NCBI GenBank assembly: GCA_033717875.1
Contig: JADDKJ010000015.1
Span: 1-64,000 of the forward strand
Length of the DNA: 64,000 nt
From: SBBG01 sp033717875
GTDB lineage: Bacteria > Pseudomonadota > Gammaproteobacteria > Ga0077554 > Ga007554
Reading direction: 5' to 3'
The position numbers and the translations under genes are program-made. The notes under the pieces are model-generated. The model did no database searches, was not told the origin of the DNA, and saw only the letters and a program-made list of their open reading frames with translations. Below are positions 19,901 through 27,063 of this stretch, one piece after another (within the stretch, counting starts at the first letter, position 1; every line of letters begins with the position of its first letter).

Positions 19901-21325
19901 GCGGTGCAGCCAGGCGGAGCGTCGCCCGCGGCGGGTCGTGAAACCCTCGCTGAGCATGTGCACCAGAGCATCGAAATCGGCACGCGGCAGGTCGCGGTAG
20001 GGCCAGGCGCGGCACAGCCGGCCATAGAGTGCGTCTTCCTGCCATTCGCGGCTGGCGACTTCGGCGACGATCTGCTGCGCCAGCACGTCCAGCGGCCGTT
20101 GCGGAATGATCAGCCGGTCCAGCTCGCCGCGCCGCACCGCATCGAGCAACGCCGCGCATTCCACCAGATCGTCGCGGCTCAAGGGGAACAGTCTGCCCTT
20201 GGGTGTGCCGCCCAGGCTGTGACCGGAGCGCCCCACGCGCTGCAAAAAAGCCGCAATGCTGCGCGGTGAGCCGAGCTGGCAGACCAGATCGACATCGCCG
20301 ATGTCGATGCCCAGTTCCAGCGAGGCGGTCGCCACCAACGCGCGCAGTGAACCTTGTTTGAGGCGCTGCTCGGCATCCAGGCGCTGCTCGCGCGACAGGC
20401 TGCCGTGGTGCGAGGTGACGTGTTCCTCGCCCAGCCGCTCGGACAGATGCCGCGTGACGCGCTCGGCCATGCGGCGGGTGTTGACGAAGATCAGCGTCGT
20501 GCGGTGGTCGTGGATCAGTTCGGCGAGGCGGTCGTAGATCTGCTCCCACACCTCGGCGGCCATCACGGCTTCGAGCGGCGAGCCCGGCACGACGAGGGCG
20601 AGGTCACGCTGGCGGACGTGGCCGGAGTCGATGATGGCGCAATCGACGGTTGAACCTTGGGCGACGGCTTCCCCGCCCGTCAGAAAGCGCGCCACGTCCT
20701 CGATGGGCCGCTGTGTCGCCGACAGGCCGATGCGTACCAGCCGCCGCTCGGTCAACGCTTCCAGCCGTTCCAGCGACAAGGCCAGGTGTGCGCCACGTTT
20801 GTTCGGGGCGAGGGCGTGGATCTCGTCCACGATCACGGTGCGCACGCTCTTGAGCATGTCGCGCCCGCTTTCGCTGGTGAGCAACACATAAAGCGACTCC
20901 GGCGTCGTCACCGCGATATGCGGCGGGCGGCGGCGCATCGCCAGCCGTTCGCCCGGTGGTGTGTCGCCGGTGCGCACTACGGTACGGATCTCCACTTCGG
21001 GCAGGCCCAGCGCCGCCAGTTCCTCGCGTATTCCTGCGAGCGGAATTTCCAGATTCTTGTGAATGTCGTTGCTCAACGCCTTGAGCGGTGAGATGTAGAC
21101 CACCTGCGTCTCGTCCCGCAACTGGCCGGCCAGCCCCTGGCGCAGCAGTGCATCGATGGCGGCGAGAAACGCCGCCAGTGTCTTGCCCGAGCCGGTGGGC
21201 GCGGCGATCAGCGTATGTCTGTCCGCCATGATCTGCGGCCAGGCTTCGGCCTGCGGCAGGGTGGGGGCGCCGAAGGTCTTGCTGAACCAGCCCGCCACGG
21301 CGGGATGGAAGCGGTCGAGAGTCAT
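16967..21325 (-). CDS. lhr: Lhr-type large ATP-dependent helicase
   Basis: A 1,452-residue superfamily 2 helicase of the Lhr (long helicase-related) type, the full length of proteobacterial Lhr. The N-terminal motor shows the Q-motif region (FGAPTLPQAEAWP), Walker A AAPTGSGKTLAAF (about 40-52), DEIHAL (motif II), GLSATQRP (motif III), LIFVNTRRMAERV (motif IV), VATASLELGIDIGDVDLV (motif V) and LQRVGRSGHS (motif VI). It continues into the winged-helix and Lhr-core domains and the long C-terminal extension (about 900-1,450) specific to the bacterial long form. Lhr is a 3'-to-5' DNA/RNA translocase linked to DNA repair. It reads alone; palindromes of one type lie just outside both ends. The ribosome site is weak. 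Confidence 0.93.
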   Translation of the reverse strand: MTLDRFHPAVAGWFSKTFGAPTLPQAEAWPQIMADRHTLIAAPTGSGKTLAAFLAAIDALLRQGLAGQLRDETQVVYISPLKALSNDIHKNLEIPLAGIREELAALGLPEVEIRTVVRTGDTPPGERLAMRRRPPHIAVTTPESLYVLLTSESGRDMLKSVRTVIVDEIHALAPNKRGAHLALSLERLEALTERRLVRIGLSATQRPIEDVARFLTGGEAVAQGSTVDCAIIDSGHVRQRDLALVVPGSPLEAVMAAEVWEQIYDRLAELIHDHRTTLIFVNTRRMAERVTRHLSERLGEEHVTSHHGSLSREQRLDAEQRLKQGSLRALVATASLELGIDIGDVDLVCQLGSPRSIAAFLQRVGRSGHSLGGTPKGRLFPLSRDDLVECAALLDAVRRGELDRLIIPQRPLDVLAQQIVAEVASREWQEDALYGRLCRAWPYRDLPRADFDALVHMLSEGFTTRRGRRSAWLHRDSVNRQLRPRRGARLTALTSGGTIPDNADYQVILEPESQFIGTLNEDFAVESMAGDIFQLGNHSYRILRIEAGKVRVEDAKGQPPTIPFWIGEAPGRSDELSRAVSRLRTELTELLNISADHVLLWLVQEIGIVGAAAVQIVEYLAAAHAMLGAMPSQETIVLERFFDESGGMQLIVHSPYGSRLNRAWGLSLRKRFCRNFNFELQAAASEDAIVLSLTATHSFPLDEVARYLNAKTVRPLLVQALLDAPMFTTRWRWNATTALALPRFRGGKKTPPQLQRMFAEDLVGLVFPDQRACLENIVGDREIPDHPLVRQTIDDCLHEAMDIEGLERLLAALERGEIRAVARDLPTPSPLAQEILTARPYTFLDDAPLEERRTQAVMARRWLDPESASDLGQLDPDAIQRVRDEVWPEVTHADELHDALVVLGFVTAREGERWQTYMQALTQTGRATVILDARHQAALWIAVERLQQFQAVFGPMRLEPVITAPPEYLAQDWDRETALIEIVRGRLEGLGPVTAASLAAPLGLSERDIDAALLALEGEGFALRGQFTPGTTDTEWCERRLLARIHRYTLKRLRQEIEPVSSADFMRFLFHWQRLEPELRGEGPEALTAVIEQLEGFETQAVAWEADILPCRLNDYDPGWLDSLCLSGRAVWARLTPRAASKDSGGGPVRTTPIALLSRRHLGLWNELAGERSDDLTGLSPPARTVAEYLAAHGASFFDELAGGVRLLPSQLEDALGELVAAGRVSADGFSGLRALLTPADKRRPLASRRRGLASGLADAGRWGLLKRNGTAHAPNPQPRPWASAGHDPDTVEFIARALLRRYGVVFRKLLEREATWLPPWRELLWTYRRLEARGEIRGGRFVAGFSGEQYALPEAVGSLRDIRRQPGNGITITLSGADPLNLAGIITPGPKVPALAGNRVLYRDGIPVAIQIAGEIRFLDSTNEKEQWELKNTLLRHPVKPRIPAYRRESA

Positions 21326-21356
21326 AGAGTTAACGGCGTGGTGGCCGGTGTGAGTA

Positions 21357-21375
21357 GGCGGGTTGTGAACCCGCC
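21357..21375. repeat. REP-like palindrome upstream of lhr
   Basis: GGCGGGTT-GTG-AACCCGCC, a perfect 8-bp stem with a 3-base loop, 32 bp upstream of the lhr start. It shares the GCGGGTT/AACCCGC core with the hairpins at 16897 and 24352. Confidence 0.6.
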
Positions 21376-21518
21376 GGGTGATCCTGAACCATCATTTTGA
21401 ATCTTCGGCCGGTTTTGCGCAAGAGCAGGGGGAAGAGGACGCGATATGTAAGCTATCTGTAATCCAGCGCATGTCATAACAACATTTTAATAGTTTACAC
21501 ATGCAACCGGGGGGATCA

Positions 21519-22007
21519 ATGAAACTGACACTCTACACCGACTACACCCTGCGGGTACTCATTCATCTGGGCGCGCATTCTGGCCGGAAAATCACCATCC
21601 AGGAATTGGCCGAGCAGCTTCGCGTGTCGCACAATCATCTGATGAAGGTGGTGAACAACCTGGTGCGCAACGGTTTCGTGCGTGGCGTGCGCGGAAAAAA
21701 AGGCGGTGTCATGCTCGATCGCCCGCCGGAAACCATTTCCATCGGTTCGGTGGTGCGGCTCACTGAAACCATGACGCTGGCCGAGTGTTTCGATGCGCCG
21801 GGCAACACCTGCGCGATGTCCTCGAATTGCAAGCTGAAAGGGGTGTTGCAGGATGCGGCCGAGGACTTCATGCGACGCTTCGATAGCTGCTTTCTCGTCG
21901 ATTTGCTGCCGGATGTGTCGCCATTGCCGGACGCGCGAGGTATTTCGCAAGGCGGCGTGCATCTGCTGCGGCGTATGGAACGGAGTCTGGCTACGGCGAC
22001 GCCATAG
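21519..22007 (+). CDS. Rrf2-family [Fe-S] transcriptional regulator, NsrR-like
   Basis: A 162-residue Rrf2-family DNA-binding regulator. The winged helix-turn-helix occupies residues 1-85: MKLTLYTDYTLRVLIHLG, the recognition region VSHNHLMKVVNNLVRNGFV and the wing VRGKKGG. Three cysteines follow in ECFDAPGNTCAMSSNCKLK (spacing C-x7-C-x5-C), the expected [2Fe-2S] or [4Fe-4S] ligands; NsrR itself uses a somewhat tighter first spacing. I take ATG 21519, which has a GGGGA ribosome site, over the in-frame ATG 21501 that would add six residues. NsrR-type proteins sense nitric oxide and repress NO-detoxifying genes. No such target is adjacent, so the regulon lies elsewhere. Confidence 0.87.
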   Translation: MKLTLYTDYTLRVLIHLGAHSGRKITIQELAEQLRVSHNHLMKVVNNLVRNGFVRGVRGKKGGVMLDRPPETISIGSVVRLTETMTLAECFDAPGNTCAMSSNCKLKGVLQDAAEDFMRRFDSCFLVDLLPDVSPLPDARGISQGGVHLLRRMERSLATATP

Positions 22008-22069
22008 AAGGCCTTATAATTTTTTTCGGGCGATGTAAAAAAACCGACGATCAGCGGACCGCGTTATTC

Positions 22070-22942
22070 TTATTGCGCCAGAAATAAAGCCGGGTCAACA
22101 CGCGCATTATTCAGGCTCACGCTCCAGTGCAGATGCGGCCCGGTGGCGCGGCCGGTCGAGCCCACCGTGCCGATGACCGCGCCGCGCGCCACGCGTTGGC
22201 CGGGCTGGACGGCGATGTTGCTCAAATGGCAATACATGGTGATCAACCCCTGGCCGTGGTCGAGGAACACGGTGTTGCCGTTGAAAAAATAATCCCCGGT
22301 GACGATCACCGTGCCGTCCGCCGGGGCGCGGACCGCCGCGCCGGTGGGGGCGGCGATGTCCAGGCCGCTGTGGGGGTTGCGTGGTTGGCCGTTGAAGAAG
22401 CGCCGCAGGCCGAACGGGCTGGACAGGGGGCCGTCCGCCGGCCGCTGGAAATCGAGCGCCACATCGCGCCGATCGCTCCACTGCGCGAATGCGGCCTTGA
22501 TTTCCGCGGCCTCTTTTTCGATGCGTATCAAATCCTCCGGCGGTGGCTCGACCTTGCGCTGGTCCTTGAGCGTTATGCGCTGCACGGCGTATTCCTTGTC
22601 GCCCACGGTGAAAGAAAGGTTTTCCCGTTCACCCGATGCGGATTGCACATGCAGCGTCTGCCTGCCCGGCGGTGTTTCCAGCGGAATGCCGACGACGGCG
22701 ATCCACTTCGCCTCCTCGGCAACCACCAGCACGCGCTGTTCGTTGTAGTAAGCAAGCGGCGGCGTGGAGAGGTTTTCCTGAGCGATGCGCGTCCACGCGT
22801 CCGCTTCAGGCGCGAGGTGCTTCGGCAGCGTGACGAGAGCGACGCCTCCGGGAACAGCTTCGGCGCGCGGCAAGGGGCCTGCCATGAGTAGTACGGGGAA
22901 GGCGCACAAGGCGAGCAGCAGTGCGCGGGCGTATCTATTCAT
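22070..22942 (-). CDS. M23-family (LytM-type) metallopeptidase
   Basis: A 290-residue exported zinc peptidase of the peptidoglycan-cutting M23 family. I start it at ATG 22942, which overlaps the xseA stop in an ATGA, so it is coupled to xseA. The signal segment is ARALLLALCAFPVLLMAGPLPRAEA. After an N-terminal domain and a short charged coiled segment (EDLIRIEKEAAEIKAAF), the catalytic domain begins near residue 175: SPFGLRRFFNGQPRNPHSGLD (zinc H and D), a TYCHLS-like strand (MYCHLSN) and GPHLHWSV with the second histidine pair. All four expected metal and catalytic positions are present, so it is likely an active endopeptidase rather than an EnvC/NlpD-type activator. Confidence 0.9.
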   Translation of the reverse strand: MNRYARALLLALCAFPVLLMAGPLPRAEAVPGGVALVTLPKHLAPEADAWTRIAQENLSTPPLAYYNEQRVLVVAEEAKWIAVVGIPLETPPGRQTLHVQSASGERENLSFTVGDKEYAVQRITLKDQRKVEPPPEDLIRIEKEAAEIKAAFAQWSDRRDVALDFQRPADGPLSSPFGLRRFFNGQPRNPHSGLDIAAPTGAAVRAPADGTVIVTGDYFFNGNTVFLDHGQGLITMYCHLSNIAVQPGQRVARGAVIGTVGSTGRATGPHLHWSVSLNNARVDPALFLAQ

Positions 22943-24309
22943 CCAAGTATCCGCGACACAGTGCAAATCAGCCGCCCGCGTGCGAGGCGGGCTTCCACCG
23001 CTTCGCCCGGTGTTGCTTCGCGGGCATCGCGCAGCACGCGCTGTTCCGGCAGTGTGCGGACAATCGCATAACCGCGTCCCAGCGTCGCCAGCGGGCTGAC
23101 GGCATCCAGCGCGCGGCTGGCCGCATTGAGCCGCTGCTGCTTACGTTCGAGTGTGAGCCGCAGCATGGCGTGCAGACGCTGGCGGAGATTTTCGTGATGG
23201 ATCTGCAACTGCGTCAGTCGGTGCAGGGGAATGTGGCGGTGCAAGCGCGCGGAGAGTTCGCTTAGCAGCACGCGCTTGTGCCGCAACATGCCGCGCCGCA
23301 CTTGATGCAGCCTGCCTTCCAGTTCATCGAGGCGCTGCGCCTGGGCGCGCAGGCGGCTGCCTGGGTGTTGCTGTTGCAGCCTTCGTTCCAGCCAGTCCAG
23401 CGCCTGACGCCCGCGTTCCAGCCGGTCGCGGATGCGTGCCGCCAGACGCTGCTGCTGGCGGGCGAGCTGTTGCATCCATTCGGCTTGGTCGGGGCTGACC
23501 AGCTCCGCCGCGGCGGAAGGCGTGGCGGCGCGGCGGTCGGCGGCGAAGTCGGCGATGGTGAAGTCGATCTCGTGGCCGATGCCGGTCACCACCGGCAATT
23601 CGCAGGCGTGAATGGCGCGCGCCACCACTTCCTCATTGAACGCCCACAAATCTTCCAGCGAACCGCCGCCCCGCGCCACGATCAACACATCGCAATCCTT
23701 GCGCCGCGATGCGGTGCGTATGGCCTGGGCGATCTGCGCGGCGGCGCCCGTTCCCTGCACCTGGGCGGGATAGATGATCACGGAAATGGAGGGAAAGCGC
23801 CGTTTCAGAACCGTGAGAATGTCGCGGATCGCCGCGCCGCTGGGCGACGTGACCACGCCGATGCGGCGCGGCAAGGCAGGCAGGGGTTTCTTGTGCGCCG
23901 CATCGAACAGTCCTTCGCTGGCCAGACGCTGTTTGAGCGCTTCGAAGGCGCGGCGCAGCGCCCCTGCGCCGGCTTCCTCCATGTGTTCGGCGATGAGCTG
24001 GAATTCGCCGCGTCCCTCGTAGAGGCTCACTTGGGCGCGCAACACGACATGTGTGCCGTTCGCCGGGGTGAAACCCAGACGCAGATTGCGATTGCGGAAC
24101 ATCGCGCAGCGCACCGACGCCGCTTCGTCCTTGAGGGTAAAATACAGATGGCCGGAGGAAGGCTTGGCCAGGTTGGAAATTTCGCCTTCCACCCAGATCA
24201 GCGGAAAGCTGCCCTCCAGCGCCGCACGCGCCGCGCGATTGAGCTGCGAGACCGTGAGAATTTCACGCCGCGGCGGTTCCTCTTGCCAAAATTCCAGGGG
24301 TTCTTGCAT
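22939..24309 (-). CDS. xseA: Exodeoxyribonuclease VII large subunit
   Basis: A 456-residue XseA, the large subunit of exonuclease VII, which degrades single-stranded DNA to acid-soluble oligonucleotides together with the small subunit XseB (not in this window). The N-terminal OB fold runs over about residues 17-115 (ILTVSQLNRAARAALEGSFP, WVEGEISNLAKPSSGHLYFT). The catalytic region follows (RIGVVTSPSGAAIRDILTVL, DVLIVARGGGSLEDLWAFN, VVTGIGHEIDFTIADFAAD), then a long Arg/Gln-rich coiled-coil region (about 270-390) and the conserved end LGRGYAIVR. Length is normal. The next gene overlaps its stop. Confidence 0.96.
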   Translation of the reverse strand: MQEPLEFWQEEPPRREILTVSQLNRAARAALEGSFPLIWVEGEISNLAKPSSGHLYFTLKDEAASVRCAMFRNRNLRLGFTPANGTHVVLRAQVSLYEGRGEFQLIAEHMEEAGAGALRRAFEALKQRLASEGLFDAAHKKPLPALPRRIGVVTSPSGAAIRDILTVLKRRFPSISVIIYPAQVQGTGAAAQIAQAIRTASRRKDCDVLIVARGGGSLEDLWAFNEEVVARAIHACELPVVTGIGHEIDFTIADFAADRRAATPSAAAELVSPDQAEWMQQLARQQQRLAARIRDRLERGRQALDWLERRLQQQHPGSRLRAQAQRLDELEGRLHQVRRGMLRHKRVLLSELSARLHRHIPLHRLTQLQIHHENLRQRLHAMLRLTLERKQQRLNAASRALDAVSPLATLGRGYAIVRTLPEQRVLRDAREATPGEAVEARLARGRLICTVSRILG

Positions 24310-24351
24310 GATACAACGATGATAGCATCGTCAAGGCGCCAAAAAAAATGA

Positions 24352-24387
24352 CGGGTTACCGGTCAAATCCTTTTTTCCGGTAACCCG
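24352..24387. repeat. REP-like palindrome upstream of xseA
   Basis: CGGGTTACCGG (24352-24362) pairs perfectly with CCGGTAACCCG (24377-24387) around a T-rich 14-base loop. It lies about 40 bp upstream of the xseA start and shares the GGGTTA/TAACCC core with the palindrome at 16897. Confidence 0.6.
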
Positions 24388-24543
24388 CCGCCTGCGCTGG
24401 GTGTGGTTGCCTCGTGCTTGGCAACCTTGGTATTAGGGTAGGAAGCGGCCCTCCATCGACGCCACACTGCGGGGGGAGGGAGGGGATGACGCCGGTTTCA
24501 GACCGTTCCTACAAAGCGAATTTGTTTACCCCTATTCCGTCTG

Positions 24544-24581
24544 CCCTGGCAGGAAAATGCCTTTGCATTTTCCCGTCAGGG
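24544..24581. terminator. Hairpin beyond the DUF2892 gene
   Basis: CCCTG...CAGGG encloses a second perfect stem, GGAAAATGC-CTTT-GCATTTTCC. The hairpin lies 27 bp past the stop of the leftward DUF2892 gene, the place for its terminator. No long T run follows on that strand, so the function is inferred from position and stability. Confidence 0.55.
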
Positions 24582-24608
24582 GACGGGTTTTCTATGATGC
24601 CGGGATGG

Positions 24609-24899
24609 TTAAGCGCGCAACTCCTGGTACTTTGCGCCATTGGAAACAGCAAGGGTTGCGGATTGGGCGGCTGCGGGGAGTTGTCCGAGGAATTTCAGTA
24701 TCACTCCGATCACATAGCCCACGGGATCCCAAAGCATGATCGCGGTCAAAACAAAATAGCTGGCGATCAGCGGCAGGAAACTCACATAAAGTGAGGACGT
24801 GGGATGTGTCATTGCTATCCCTAGCAACAATCCGCCGACCAGCATCCTGAAGATACGCTCGATGCTGCCGATGTTTTCCATAATCTCAAAATACTTCAT
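24609..24899 (-). CDS. DUF2892 (YgaP-type) small inner-membrane protein
   Basis: A 96-residue membrane protein of the DUF2892 family. ATG 24899 follows a strong GGAGG ribosome site and opens MKYFEIMENIGSIERIFRML, which matches the family's N-G-x2-DR-x2-R entry motif. Two hydrophobic segments follow (LVGGLLLGIAM and LYVSFLPLIASYFVLTAIMLW, then PVGYVIGVILKFLG). In other proteins this unit is fused to rhodanese domains (YgaP); here it stands alone. Function is unknown beyond membrane location. Confidence 0.85.
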   Translation of the reverse strand: MKYFEIMENIGSIERIFRMLVGGLLLGIAMTHPTSSLYVSFLPLIASYFVLTAIMLWDPVGYVIGVILKFLGQLPAAAQSATLAVSNGAKYQELRA

Positions 24900-25602
24900 T
24901 TCACACCTCCATTGATTTACTACACCTACTTGCAAGACTGCTTTGCTTTCCAGGAATCAATCGCTTTCCTGTTTGGCTTGATCAGTCTGACAGCCGTTTG
25001 TTACGTCATGATTAAAGCCTTGCGGATTTTTCATGAAGCCAAGCGGCATTTCTCATGTAGCAATTGGCGTGCCATGTCGTTGATAGGAGGGGCTGATCCA
25101 GTAACATTTTGATAATTATCGAGTATCCATCTTGGGTTCCGGGCTTCTTTCATACTTTTTTAAAAATCGTATGAAAAAAACGGCTTACGAAGGTGCGGGC
25201 GCACCAAAAGCGCTCAAAAAAAGCGCTATGGTTTAACCTTATAAGGCGCCCGATGCCCCCTCTCGCCGAAACGTGACATTCGTGCCCCGGCGGGGGTAAA
25301 GTGTCACTGGTCAAGGACACCGGATCAGAGGATTTTTGTTATCTTATTGTATTTGAAGTTAGTTTTTATTGTCTCGGAATCGCAACACATGGCGCGTTTT
25401 CCTATGTGAGAGAGAAGCGCCGGTATTTTCCAGTCACGGCAAGTTATTGAAAGACAAGATTAAGAAGGGATCGCATTTTATTGAAAGACAAGATTAAGAA
25501 GGGATCGCATTTTCGCTTTTTGTGCTTTGAGGATTCTCAGGATGGAATTGTTCAGGGCTTCCTTGATATACTTAGCGATTAAATTTTTTCAGGATCTTCC
25601 CC
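24900..25602. promoter_or_regulatory. Long intergenic region upstream of guaB
   Basis: Some 700 bp with no convincing gene; a 66-residue open frame at 24912-25112 lacks a ribosome site. It holds two short dyads, AGCGCT-N7-AGCGCT at 25209-25227 and GTGACA...TGTCAC at 25273-25307, and the 34-bp tandem duplication at 25444. The stretch from about 25340 to 25440 is AT-rich and probably carries the guaBA promoter, but I cannot fix the -35 and -10. The guaB ribosome site is CAGGATC. Confidence 0.5.
25444..25511. repeat. Perfect 34-bp tandem duplication in the guaB upstream region
   Basis: A unit beginning TTATTGAAAGACAAGATTAA occurs twice with no spacer, at 25444-25477 and 25478-25511. The copies are identical, so the duplication is recent or maintained. 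It ends about 90 bp before the guaB start. Confidence 0.95.
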
Positions 25603-27063
25603 ATGCGTATCCTCCAGGAAGCCCTTACCTTCGATGATGTCCTGCTGGTGCCGGATCATTCCACCGTGTTGCCCAAGCAGGTGAGCCTTGCGAGCCGGCT
25701 TACTCGCGAAATCACGCTGAATATCCCGCTCATGTCCGCCGCGATGGATACCGTCACCGAGGCGCGGCTGGCGATCACCCTGGCCCAGGAAGGTGGCATC
25801 GGCATCATCCACAAGAATATGGGCGCCGAGGAACAGGCGGAGCAGGTGCGCATCGTCAAGAAGTTCGAGAGCGGGGTGATCAAGGATCCCATCTCTGTCT
25901 CGCCGCGTGCTAGCATCCGCGAGGTGCTGGCACTGACCCGCGCCCACAACATCTCCGGTGTGCCGGTGGTGGACGGTGAAGACCTGGTGGGCATCGTCAC
26001 CAACCGCGATCTGCGCTTCGAGACGCGTTACGACAACCCGGTCTCCACCATCATGACGCCCAGGGAGCGCCTGGTTACGGTGCGCGAGGGCGCGAGCCGC
26101 GAGGAGGTGCTGGCGCTGCTGCACAAGCACCGTATCGAAAAGGTGCTGGTGGTGAACGACAAATTCCATCTGCGCGGACTGATCACCGTCAAGGACATCC
26201 AGAAAGCCAAGGAAAAGCCCAATGCCTGCAAGGATCATCTCGAACGGCTGCGCGTCGGCGCCGCGGTGGGGACGGGCGGCGATACCGACGAGCGCGTCGC
26301 CGCGCTGGTCGATGCCGGGGTCGATGTGATCGTCGTCGACACCGCGCATGGCCATTCCCAGGGCGTGCTCGACCGGGTGCGCTGGGTCAAGCGCAACTTC
26401 CCGAGCATGCAGGTGATCGGCGGTAATATCGCCACGGCCGAAGCGGCGCTGGCGCTGGCTGAGGCCGGCGCCGACGCGGTCAAGGTCGGCATCGGGCCGG
26501 GTTCGATCTGCACCACGCGCATCGTCACCGGCGTCGGTGTGCCGCAAATCACCGCTATCGCCAATGTCGCCAACGCCCTGTCCGGTATGAATATCCCGGT
26601 GATCGCCGACGGCGGCATCCGCTATTCGGGTGATTTTTCCAAGGCCATCGCCGCAGGCGCCGATTCCGTGATGATCGGCAGCATGTTCGCCGGCACCGAG
26701 GAATCGCCGGGCGAGGTTGAGCTTTACCAGGGGCGCTCCTATAAATCCTACCGCGGCATGGGCTCGCTCGGCGCGATGCAGCAGGGTTCCAGTGACCGCT
26801 ACTTCCAGGAACTGGCCGCCGGCGTCGAAAAACTGGTGCCGGAAGGCATCGAAGGCCGTGTCCCCTATAAGGGCAGCCTGGTGGCGATCGTCCATCAGTT
26901 GATCGGCGGATTGCGCGCCAGCATGGGTTACACCGGCTGCAAGGACATCGCGGAGATGCGCACCAAGCCCCGTTTCGTGCGCATCACCAACGCCGGCATG
27001 CGCGAAAGCCATGTCCACGATGTGACCATTACCCGCGAAGCGCCGAATTACCGGATTGATTGA
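25603..27063 (+). CDS. guaB: Inosine-5'-monophosphate dehydrogenase
   Basis: A 486-residue IMP dehydrogenase, which oxidises IMP to XMP with NAD+, the committed step to GMP. The TIM barrel opens with LTFDDVLLVPDHSTVLP and SAAMDTVTEARLAI. Two CBS domains are inserted at about 95-205 (NISGVPVVDGEDLVGIVTNRDLRF, KVLVVNDKFHLRGLITVKD). The catalytic loop GIGPGSICTTRIVTGVG carries the active-site cysteine at residue 303, and the flap region is YRGMGSLGAM. Length is normal. The stop TGA overlaps the guaA ATG by one base, so guaB and guaA form a coupled operon. Confidence 0.98.
   Translation: MRILQEALTFDDVLLVPDHSTVLPKQVSLASRLTREITLNIPLMSAAMDTVTEARLAITLAQEGGIGIIHKNMGAEEQAEQVRIVKKFESGVIKDPISVSPRASIREVLALTRAHNISGVPVVDGEDLVGIVTNRDLRFETRYDNPVSTIMTPRERLVTVREGASREEVLALLHKHRIEKVLVVNDKFHLRGLITVKDIQKAKEKPNACKDHLERLRVGAAVGTGGDTDERVAALVDAGVDVIVVDTAHGHSQGVLDRVRWVKRNFPSMQVIGGNIATAEAALALAEAGADAVKVGIGPGSICTTRIVTGVGVPQITAIANVANALSGMNIPVIADGGIRYSGDFSKAIAAGADSVMIGSMFAGTEESPGEVELYQGRSYKSYRGMGSLGAMQQGSSDRYFQELAAGVEKLVPEGIEGRVPYKGSLVAIVHQLIGGLRASMGYTGCKDIAEMRTKPRFVRITNAGMRESHVHDVTITREAPNYRID

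Noticed and set aside
18047..20269. A 740-codon open frame antisense to lhr
   Set aside because: A shadow of GC-rich coding sequence; lhr on the other strand has every helicase motif in order.
25444..25511. CRISPR array
   Set aside because: Only two copies with no spacer between them and no cas genes nearby; it is a tandem duplication.
25579..27018. A 479-codon open frame antisense to guaB
   Set aside because: guaB is complete and conserved throughout; the antisense product is His/Asp-rich with no recognisable domain.
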